DNA from: Liolophura sinensis
Taxonomy: Eukaryota; Mollusca; Polyplacophora; Chitonida; Chitonidae
Length of the DNA stretch: 64,000 nucleotides
Assembly: GCF_032854445.1 (NCBI RefSeq)
Contig: NC_088300.1
Span: 81,522,101-81,586,100, forward strand
Direction: 5' to 3'
Part shown: in pieces, positions 49,801 to 61,800 of the stretch
Numbering within the stretch: the first letter of the stretch is position 1
Layout of the letters: the number at the start of each line of letters is the position of its first letter
Translations under genes and position numbers: made by a program
Notes under the pieces: model-generated
The model's input: the letters and a program-made list of their open reading frames with translations, nothing else
Database searches by the model: none
What the model was told of the DNA's origin: nothing

Positions 49801-52800
49801 GAAGCCCTTCAGTGAGCAGGTCATAGGTAAGGAAAATTGTGTGAATGGCAGGTTGTTCAGTGAGCAGGTCAGAGGAAGGAAAATTGTGTGAATGGCAAGT
49901 TGTTTAGTGAGCAGGTCAGAGGAAGGAAAATTGTGAAAGGCAAGCTGTACAATGTACATGTACACGTACTGAATTTGATTATCTGTCGTGTCTGTTGCAG
50001 GCCGATGTTTTGTTAACCTGGCTGAAGACATGAAGAATGCCTACGCACCTTACTGCAGAAACCATGATGATGTACATGTTTTGCTGGAGAAGGTAAGTTA
50101 AATGCTACATTCAGCTCATGCAACATAGGCAAAATATGAAGTACATGTTCAAATATAGGTGTGTATTTGTACGTTTTTGTATTTGTGAAGTGATTTCCTC
50201 AACATGTTGCTTTATATCCATGGTGAGATGAGGTGATTTCCTCCTCGTGTTGCATTATTTCCCTGGTGAGATGAGGTGATTTTCCTCCACAAGCTGCGTT
50301 ATTTCCCTGGTGAGGTGAGGTGATTTCCTCCACAAGCTGCGTTATTTCCCTGGTGAGGTGAGGTGGTTTCCTCCACATATTGCTGATGTGGCGTTAAGCC
50401 ATAATCATTCATTCCACATGTTGCCTGATTTTCCTGGTGAGATGAGGTGATTTTCTTCACATGCTACCTTATTTTCCTGGTGAGACAGGGTGATTTCCTC
50501 CACATGTTGCCCTATTTTCTTGGTGAGATGAGGGGTGAGGTGATTACCTTAACATGTTGCCTTATTTCCCTGGTGAGATGAGGTGATTTCCTTCACATGT
50601 TGGCTTATTTCCCTGGTGAGGTGGTTTCCTCCATATGCTGCCTTATTTCCTGGGTGAAATGAGGTGGTTTCCTCCACATGCTGCCTTATGTCCTGGTCGA
50701 GATGAGGTGAATTCCTTCATATGCTACCTTATTCTTGGATGAGGTGAGGTGGTTTCCTCAACGTGCTGCCTTATTTCCTGGTTGAGATGAGGTGAATTCC
50801 TTCATATGCTACCTTATTTCCTGGGTTAGGTGAGGTGGTTTCCTCCACATGCTGCCTCATTTCCCTGGTTAGGTCAAGTAAGGTTTCCTCCAAGGGCTAC
50901 CTTTTTTCCTTCAGCTGTAGTTCAGACTGCCATTGTATGAAAGAAATGTGCTCAACCAATCAGTTCGCGATCAAGTGTTGCTTGCCTTGCCATTGTACAT
51001 GTTATGAGATCATGCACTGTATGCGTAACTTGTACCCTCCATGTGTTGTTGTTGCAGTATGAGGAGAACCTGGCTATCCAGCAGCATGTTGACACGGTCC
51101 TTGACAAGATTCGTGAGAAGGTCAATGTATTTGACCTTGGATCTCTTCTGATCAAACCTGTTCAACGAATTCTGAAATATCCCCTGCTGCTGAATGAACT
51201 GCTCAAGGTAATGTGGTTGATAGTCTTATATCTCCCAAATATCCTCTGCTGCTGAGTGAGTTGCTCAAGGTAATATGGTTTATAATCTTGTATCTCTCAA
51301 ATATCTCCTGCTGCTGAATGAATTGGCTAAAGGTAATGTGGTTGATAGTCTTATATCTCCCAAATATCCTCTGCTGCTGAATGAATTGCTCAAGGTAATG
51401 TGGTTTATAGTCTTGTATCTCTCAAATATCTCCTGCTGCTAAATGAATTGTTCAAGGTAATGTGGTTTAGTCTTGTATCTCTCAAATATCTCCTGCTGCT
51501 GAATGAATTGCTCAAGGTGATGTGGTTTTATACTCTTGTATCTCTCAATTATCTCCTGCTGCTAAATGAATTGCTCAAGGTAATGTGATTATAGTCCTGT
51601 ATCTCTCAAATATCTCCTGCTGCTGAATGAATTGCTCAAGGTGATGTGGTTTATAGTCTTGTATCTCTCAAATTTCCCGTGCTGCTGAATGAATTGCTCA
51701 AGATGATGTGGTTTATAGTCTTGTATCTCTCAAATATCTCCTCTGTTGAATGAATTGCTCAAGGTATTGTGGTTTATAGTCTTGTATCTCTCAAATATCT
51801 CCTGCTGCTAAATGAATGCTCAAGGTAATGTGGTGTATAGTCTTGTATCTCCCAAATATCCTCTGCTGCTGAGTGAATTGCTCAAGGTAGTGTGGTTTAT
51901 AGTCTTGTATCTCTCAAATATCTCCTGCTGCTGAATGAATTGCTCAAGGTAATGTGGTTGATAGTCTTATATCTCCCAAATATCCTCTGCTGCTGAAAGA
52001 ATTGTTCAAGGTAATGTGGTTTATAGTCTTGTATCTCTCAAATATCTCCTGCTGCTGAATGAATTGCTCAAGGTAATGTGGTTGCTAGTCTTGTATCTCT
52101 CAAATATCTCCTGCTGCTGAATGAATTGCTCAAGGTGATGTGGTTTATAGTCTTGTATCTCTCAAATATCTCCTGCTGCTATATGAATTGCTCAAGGTGA
52201 TGTGGTTTATAGTCTTGTATCTCTCAAATATCTCCTGCTGCTAAATGAATTGCTCAAGGTAATGTGGTTTAGTCTTGTATCTCTCAAATATCTCCTGCTG
52301 CTGAATGAATTGTTCAAGGTGATGTGGTTTATACTCTTGTATCTCTCAATTATCTCCTGCTGCTAAATGAATTGCTCAAGGTAATGTGATTTATAGTCCT
52401 GTATCTCTCAAATATCTCCTGCTGCTGAGTGAATTGCTCAAGGTGATGTGGTTTATAGTCTTGTATCTCTCAAATATCCCGTGCTGCTGAATGAATTGCT
52501 CAAGATGATGTGGTTTATAGTCTTGTATCTCTAAAATATCTCCTTCTGCTGAATGAATTGCTCAAGGTATTGTGGTTTATAGTCTTGTATCTCTCAAATA
52601 TCTCCTGCTGCTAAATGAATTGCTCAAGGTAATGTGGTGTATAGTCTTGTATCTCTCAAGTATCCCCTGCTGCTGAATGAATTGCTCAAGGTAATGTGGT
52701 TTATAGTCTTGTATCTCTCAAATATCTCCTGCTGCTGAATGAATTGCTCAAGGTAATGTGGTTGATAGTCTTATATCTCTCAAATATCCTCTGCTGCTGA

Positions 52801-55800
52801 ATGAATTGTTCAAGGTAATGTGGTTTATAGTCTTGTATCTCTCAAATATCTCCTGCTGCTGAATGAATTGCTCAAGGTAATGTGGTTGATAGTCTTGTAT
52901 CTCTCAAATATCTCCTGCTGCTGAATGAATTGCTCAAGGTGATGTGGTTTATAGTCTTGTATCTCTCAAATATCTCCTGCTGCTATATGAATTGCTCAAG
53001 GTGATGTGGTTTATAGTCTTGTATCTCTCAAATGTTCTCCTGCTGCTGAATGAATTGCCCAAGGTAATGTGGTTTATAGTCTTTTATCTCCCAAATATCC
53101 TCTGCTGCTGAATGAATTGCTCAAGGTGATGTGGTTTATAGTCTTGTATCTCTCAAATATCTCCTGCTGCTGAGTGAATTGCTCAAGGTGATGTGGTTTA
53201 TAGTCTTGTATCTCTCAAATATCTCCTGCTGCTGAATGAATTGCTCAAGATGATGTGGTGTATAGTCTTGTATCTCTCAAATATCTCCTGCTGCTAAATG
53301 AATTGCTCAAGGTGATGTGGTTTATAGTCTTGTATCTCTCAAATATCTCCTGCTGCTGAATGAATTGCTCAAGGTGATGTAGTTTATAGTCTTGTATCTC
53401 TCAAATATCCTGTGCTGCTGAATGAATGAATTGCTCAAGGAGATATGGTTTATAGTCTTGTATCTCTCAAATATCTCCTGCTGCTAAATGAATTGCTCAA
53501 GGAGATATGGTTTATAGTCTTGTATCTCTCAAATATCCCCTGCTGCTGAATGAATTGCTCAAGGTAATGTGGTTTATAGTCTTGTATCTCTCAAATATCT
53601 CCCGCTGCTGAATGAACTGCTCAAGGTAATGTGGTTTATAGTCTTATATCTCTCAAATATCCCCTGCTGCTGAATGAACTGCTCAAGGTAATGTGGTTTA
53701 TAGTCTTTTATCTCCCAAATATCCTCTGCCGCTGAATGAGTTGCTCAAGGTGATGTGGTTTATAGTCTTGTATCTCTCAAATATCTCCAGCTGCTAAATG
53801 AATTGCTCAAGGTGATGTGGTTTATAGTCCTGTATCTCTCAAATACATGTATCTCCTGCTGCTGAATGAATTACTCAAGGTAATGTGGTTTATAGTCCTG
53901 TATCTCTCAATACATGTACATGTATCTCCTGCTGCTGAATGAATTACTCAAGGTAATATACATGTAGTTTATAGTCATGTCCATGTTCATGTATTTCTCA
54001 AACATCTGCTGTACATCTTTGTAAATAGTGAAGGTAAGGCTGCTTGTCTTCCAGCCTTAAAATATCCCCTAACACTCAGTGTATTAATAAACATAAAACT
54101 ACTAGTGTTTCAGCCTTAAAATATCCCCTCATACTCAATAAATTTAAGAAGGTAAAGCTGAGGGTCTTCATATATTCCCTCATTAAGTTCCCTCATGTCT
54201 ATGATCTTGTCTCTTCTGTCTGCTGTCTTGTCTCATGCCTGTTTTCTTGTCTCTTATGTATGTTATCTTAACTGTCGTATCTGTTGTCTTGCATTTAGTA
54301 TGCAGATTGTGATCTTGTCTTTCATGTATGTTGTCATGTCTTGTCTTTTCTCATGTCATCTTGTCTCTCATCTGTTTTCTTGTCTCTCACATCTGTCATC
54401 TTGTCTCTCATATCTGTCATCTTGTCTCTCAGGTATGTTATCTTGTCTCTCTTGTCTGTTTTCGTGCCTCTCTTCTCTGTTATCTTGTGTATGTGCATTG
54501 TTTCATCAGATTGTTACCTGATCACAGATTTGACATCTTACTTACTTACTTATTTATTTGATTGGTGGTTTACACCATACCCAGTAATACTTCTCTTATA
54601 CGATGGCGGCCAGCTTTATGGTGGGAGGAAACCGTGCACATCATCTGACATCTTTCCTCATATGTTTGTAGACAACAGAAGATGACCATCCTGATAAGGC
54701 AGAGCTGCTGCAGTCTATTAATGCCATGACAGATGTAGCGACAGCCATCAACGAGTATAAGAGGCGCAAAGATTTGGGTAAGTGAATGGGTATATAGTGA
54801 CCCCTTCCCAGAAAGACAAGGAGTGTCTGTTAAGCACATGTGTGGATGTATCTTGACGATTCTTGTCAGGAAGTTTGTGATCCTCCCAGATAGATAAGGA
54901 GTGTCTGTTAAGCACATGTGTGGATGTATCTTGACGATTCTTGTCAGGAAGTTTGTGATCCTCCCAGATAGATAAGGAGTGTCTGTTAAGCACATGTGTG
55001 GATGTATCTTGACGATTCTTGTCAGGAAGTTTGTGATCCTCCCAGATAGATAAGGAGTGTCTGTTAAGCACATGTGTGGATGTATCTTGACGATTCTTGT
55101 CAGGAAGTTTGTGATCCTCCCAGATAGATTGTCTGTTTAACAATGTTTGGGTGAATGTTGATGCTTCATGTCATCAGATTGTAAAGTATCTGGTACTGGT
55201 AAGGTGAGCTGTTCTTTGTCAGCTTGACCATGTTTCCTGAAACAAACTTTTGTTGAGCACATAAAGAAGGGAACTGTTCTTTTTCAGGATATGTGGCATA
55301 CAGCCATAATCTTTCCTTCATGTATGACACAAAACACCATTGAAATACAAGAATAAATCATTGCAGATAAAATGGAAACTTGCAGATAATTTGATCTTTA
55401 AGTTTTCTGAAAGTAAGACTGATACTTTGTAAACACAAAACTTTTGTTTATATTTGGTAACAAGGCTATTCAAAACTATGGTTTCAAGCTAACTTGTTTT
55501 TTTTTATCTTAAAGATACATGTAGACATTTGTGAAGTGATCTGTTCACAGCTGCCCTTTTGGTGTAGTATTCAGATGGTTTTTCCTGCAAAACTTTGTCT
55601 CCTTGAATAAAGCGAGTTGGTTGTGACTGCACTTCAGGATATGTGTTAGGTACTCCTCAAGGAACAGCATAATCCTGTGGATACTTCAGTAGTGGGGCCG
55701 ATTGGCTATACATGTTGAAACGTTATCAACCAGAACAGAGCAGTTTTCTTTTGTCAAAGGAGATATTTCTTTCCTTTCAAGTTTTCAAGTACAAAAAGAG

Positions 55801-58800
55801 ACGGAGGAGAAGTTCGGTGACAAGATTGCCAAGTTAAATCTTCATTCCTTAAAGAAAAAGTCAACTCGTTTGAGGGCCAGACTTTCTACTAACCTGGGCA
55901 TTAGTTTACAGGTAAATATGCTTGATGCTTAGATACATTTCAGGTAAACAGTTATTTATAAACTTCCATATATATGATTAAAATCTTGCTTCTAGGTAAG
56001 GCAGTTAATTTCATTTTTATGCAGCTAGTTTGGTTTAAATGTATGGTTTTATTGTTAATGTGTCCCTTTTTTAAAATAATTAATAACTCTTCTCAGTTTG
56101 GAAAGAACACAGTTATATCACAAATCAGTGAGAGTGATTTTTCCTTTCTTTGGGCGTACATATATTAAAACTGGACAGTACTACCGTTTCTACTATCTGC
56201 GACGTCTCTGTTGAGAATGACACAGACAGTGTACAATGTCTAGCTGCCATGTACCTGCTATTTTGTATCCTATAGGTAACATTTCAGATGTGAATGGCAT
56301 GAACATTTTAATCTTAAACACCGTGTGGAGGTGGTTGAATAGAAATTTATGTTTTGAGGCTTGTTGTGGTTGCAGACCAAAGATGAAACCTTTCACAAAT
56401 ATGAGGCTCGGTTTCGTGCCATGGAAAAAATTGTGAGGACTTTTGTGAGGGATGTGCAGACATACCTGGACCAGATTCAGGTAAGTGCCGTTGTTATGCT
56501 GATCATTACAAAGTGCCTGTATCTGATTGCAGGAGAGTGTCTCCTGTAACAGGAGAGTGTTACAGCATGACATTAATCATAATCATTCATTCTCGCTGAT
56601 TTCAGGAGATTGTCCTGTAACAAGGGGACTGACCATGACACCAGACAATACATGGAATGGTGATTGGTGTTATTGTCAGTCCCTCTTATTTCAGGAGATT
56701 GTCCTGTAACAAGGGGACTGACCATCACACCAGACAATACGTGGAATGGTGATTGGTGTTATTGTCAGTCCCTCTTACTTCAGGAGATTGTCCTGTAACA
56801 AGGGGACTGACCATCACACCACACAATACGTGGAATGGTGATTGGTGTTATTGTCAGTCCCTCTTATTTCAGGAGATTGTCCTGTAACAAGGGGACTGAC
56901 CATGACACCAGACAATACATGGAATGGTGATTGGTGTTATTGTCAGTCCCTCTTATTTCAGGAGATTGTCCTGTAACAAGGGGACTGACCATCACACCAG
57001 ACAATACGTGGAATGGTGATTGGTGTTATTGTCAGTCCCTCTTATTTCAGGAGATTGTCCTGTAACAAGGGGACTGACCATGACACCAGACAATACATGG
57101 AATGGTGATTGGTGTTATTGTCAGTCCCTCTTACTTCAGGAGATTGTCCTGTAACAAGGGGACTGACCATCACACCAGACAACACATGGAATGGTGATTG
57201 GTGTTATTGTCAGTCCCTCTTATTTCAGGAGATTGTCCTGTAACAAGGGGACTGACCATCACACCAGACAACACATGGAATGGTGATTGGTGTTATTGTC
57301 AGTCCCTCTTATTTCAGGAGATTGTCCTGTAACAAGGGGACTGACCATGACACCAGACAATACATGGAATGGTGATTGGTGTTATTGTCAGTCCCTCTTA
57401 TTTCAGGAGATTGTTCTGTAACAAGGGGACTGACCATGACACCAGACAATAAGTGGAATGGTGATTGGTGTTCTTGTCATGGCCTCTTATTTCAGGAGAT
57501 TGCCCTGTAACAAGGTGACTGACCATGACACCAGACTATAAGTGGAATGGTGATTGGTGTTCTTGTCATGGCCTCTAATTTCTGAAGATTGTTTTGTAAT
57601 GGTCTCTTATTTCAGGAGATTGTTCTGTGACAAAGTTACTGACTATGGCAAGAGGTTGTACATGGTGATTGGTGTTATTGTCATGGTCTCTGATTTCAGG
57701 AGATTGTCCTGTGACAAAGTGACTGACTATGGCACAAGGTTGTACATGGTGATTGGTGTTATTGTCATGGTCTCTGATTTCAGGAGATTGTCCTGTGACA
57801 AAGTGACTGACTATGGCACAAGGTTGTACATGGTGATTGGTGTTATTGTCATGGTCTCTGATTTCAGGAGATTGTCCTGTGACAAAGTGACTGACTGTGG
57901 CACAAGGTTGTACATGGTGATTGGTGCATTATTGTCATGGTCTCTGATTTCAGGAGATTGTCCTGTGACAAAGTGACTGACTATGGCACAAGGTTGTACA
58001 TGGTGATTGGTGTTATTGTCATGGTCTCTGATTTCAGGAGATTGTCCTGTGACAAAGTGACTGACTATGGCACAAGGTTGTACATGGTGATTGGTGTTAT
58101 TGTCATGGTCTCTGATTTCAGGAGATTGTCCTGTGACAAAGTGACTGACTATGGCACAAGGTTGTACATGGTGATTGGTGTTATTGTCATGGTCTCTGAT
58201 TTCAGGAGATTGTCCTGTGACAAAGTGACTGACTATGGCACAAGGTTGTACATGGTGATTGGTGTTATTGTCATGGTCTCTGATTTCAGGAGATTGTCCT
58301 TTGACAAAGTGACTGACTATGGCACAAGGTTGTACATGGTGATTGGTGTTATTGTCATGGTCTCTGATTTCAGGAGATTGTCCTGTGACAAAGTGACTGA
58401 CTGTGGCACAAGGTTGTACATGATGATTGGTGTTATTGTCGTGATCTTTGATTTGTGGAGAGAGTCTTGTTACTTTTTAACACCAGCTTCTGAGCATGTC
58501 AAGCTTTGCTGGTCGCGATTTCAAATGCAGAATCAGACTCTGATTTAGTAAATTGAGGTTTTTAGAAAACTTAAGTTTGTTTTTGTCCTCCCTTGAGTGT
58601 GAAATTTCAACTTGGTCTGCAACTGCAGGTAGTTTTTTAATTAAGGCATTGACATGCAGTCCTGAATGACTTTATTATCTTCGTAATTTACACGTTTGTG
58701 TCATCTTAAGGCCTTCCATGAGAATTTCCATCAAAACACATGTGCCACAAAATCATTGTTGTGAATTTGTTGCTGTTTGATCTTACTGAAATATGAACAT

Positions 58801-61800
58801 TGATGAGATATAGGGCTTGCATGTACTTATTGAACAGTGCGTGTCAAAATTGACGTTCCTAGCAGTTTGCCACAAAGAATGAACCATAAAATATACATCT
58901 ACTTGTATGTATACATTTATTCTGGTGAAGTAGGGAATACAGATTAATATTTTGCTGAGCACTTATTTGAACAAAAATCAAGTTTTAAAATTAGGATAGA
59001 AGAGCTAAATGGGAATCAGCTCTCTTTTGAAACTTTCATACCTCCCTAAATTGATGAATATCCAAAATCATGCTCAAGAATTTGAGACTAATCTAGAGAA
59101 CATTGATAGCATTATAAACTCGCAAATCTAACCTGTTCTCACCTTATCAAGACATCTGTGTTTGAGTCGACTACGCACAAGTTTTATAACACTGGGACTC
59201 CACTGTAGGTTGTGACAGTTTAATGATGTGACAAGTCGACTACGGACAAGTTTTGTAACACTGGGACTCCACTGTAGGTTGTGACAGTTTAATGATGTGA
59301 CAAGTTGACTACGGACAAGTTTTGTAACACTGGGACTACAGTGTAGGTTGACAATTTTTTGTTAAATTTTGACCATTTCAGGAGAGTGTTTTGTTTGTTA
59401 CATTGTGTCACAAAAGGCAAACAAGATTTTGTTGCAATATGGTAACAATGGTTTTTTACAGTGTGACTGTTTCTGGTTTCAGGAGAGTGTCTTGTTACAA
59501 GATGCTGTGGCTGCAGACATCACTGACTACTATGATGACAGGAAGGATGCTCATGAGGTTCAGAAGTACCAGAAAGCCTTGAGTACACTGGCCACGGAGC
59601 TCTTCACTCAGTTTGTAAGTCTGAGTTTTTTGAATTTCAGTATTAAAGGGTAGCATCATTAACAGTGTAGGTTGGATTGGTCAATGTCAGGGCTTCACAA
59701 AAAGTCTAATTTTATCAGCCAACATAGAATGATGTCTGCAGGATATACTTGGATAAACAACTTGCGAACAAGCAATAATGTTGAAGAATTACACTAAATT
59801 TTATATCACACTATAGGTCACCATTGTAGTTCTGCCTCCAAAATCAAATTAAAACTGTGCATAAATTGCACTGAAAGTTTCTGTTTCATATGCGAAAATG
59901 TTGAGGAATAAGGTAACAACCATTGATAGCTTGGTACCAGAAAAGATGAAAAACATTATCATAAACAGGATGCATCGCACATGTAGCATGGTAGCAGAAA
60001 AAATGAGAAACATTATTATAATCAGGATGCATTATACATGTAGTGTGGTAGCAGAAAAGATGAGAAACATTATCATCAACAAGGGACATTATACATGTAG
60101 TGTGATAGCAGAAAAGATGAGAAACATTATCATCAACAAGAGACATTATATATGTAGTGTGGTAGCAGAAAAGATGAGAAACATTATCATAAACAGGATG
60201 CATTGCACACATAGCGTGGTAGCAGAAAAAATGAGAAACTATAAACAGGACGCATTACACATGTAGGCTAGATATTAAAATCACAATTCAAGTTGTCATT
60301 CAAACAGTGTTTGCTGTTAAACTTTGCAAGCTATCCTGAATTTGATGAAGCATTGAGAAGACCTCAATTTTTATGTAAAATACTGATCTCCTGAGCTGGA
60401 AACCAATAACCTCTGTTGTTTTGTTTTATCTCCATTTCATGATGTTTACAAAGAATGACTTGTGTCCATTAATATACCCCACTCAGTGAAGGTAGAGGTG
60501 GGTTGTACTGGAATCACGAAACACGATTTCGTCCTTGCATCTTCACCCAAACTACTGGGCCAAATTCGAGGAAACTTAGCATACATCTTGCCTATTATCA
60601 GGGCCAAAGTCTATAAAACTAAGCGTACATCTTGCATACTTTCTGAACTTGTGTGTGCTTAAGTTCAATGGTAATTGGGTAATTATGTTCATAATTGCCA
60701 TAAATACCTGTGTGTTCCCCTTGATGTAATGTGCATGTTTTGGTTGCTCCCTGTGGCTTCATACCTGATAGCTAACCATCAACACCTGTGTGTTCTCCTT
60801 AATTAAATGTGTGTGTTTTGGTTGCTCCCTGTGGCTTCTTACCTTATAACTAACCATCAACACCTGTGTGTTCCCCTTGATGTAAGGTGTGTGTTATGGT
60901 TGGTCCCTGTGGCTTCTTACCTTATAACTGACCATCAACACCTGTGTGTTCCCCTTGATGTAAGGTGTGTGTTATGGTTGGTCCCTGTGGCTTCTTACCT
61001 TATAACTGACCATCAACACCTGTGTGTTCCCCTTGATGTAAGGTGTGTGTTATGGTTGGTCCCTGTGGCTTCTTACCTTATAACTGACCATCAACACCTG
61101 TGTGTTCCCCTTGGTGTAAGGTGTGTGTATGGGTTGCTGCCTGTGGCTTATTACTTGGTAACTGACCATTATCTCCTTTCCACTCCCGTTGATGTAACGT
61201 GTGTTTTGGTAGATCCCTGTGGCTTCATCCCTGATAACTAACCATCAACACCTGTGTGTTTTCCTCGATGCAGTGTTTGTCTTGGTTGCTGCCTGTGGCT
61301 TCATACCTGATAGCTAATCCTCAACACCTGCATGTTCCCCTTGGTGTAATGTGATTGTTTTGGATGTTCCCTTTTTCTTCATACCTGATAACTAACCATC
61401 AAGACCTGTGTGTACTCCTCAATGTAATGTGTGTGTTTGGGTTCGTCCCTGTGGCTTCATACCTGATAACTAACCATCAACACCTGTGTGTTCCCCTTGA
61501 TGTAAGGTGTGTGTTATGGTTGCTGCCTGTGGCTTCTTACCTTATAATTAACCATCAACACCTGTGTGTTCCCCTTGATGTAAGGTGTGTGTTATGGTTG
61601 CTGCCTGTGGCTTCTTACCTTGTAACTAACCATCAACACCTGTGTGTACTCCTCAATGTAATGTGTGTGTTTTGGTTGCTCCGTGCAGAGGACAACAGTG
61701 GAGAAACTGGTGCTGGTCCCACTAAACAATCTTGTCAGTCTGTTTGAGGGTCCCTCCAACGTGATTCAGAAACGCTTTGACAAACTGCTGGACTATGACA

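Noticed and set aside
57937-58548. 203-codon plus-strand frame of a 28-residue repeat
   Set aside because: Produced by the 84-bp intronic array; no transcript evidence available, so kept only as a finding, not a gene.
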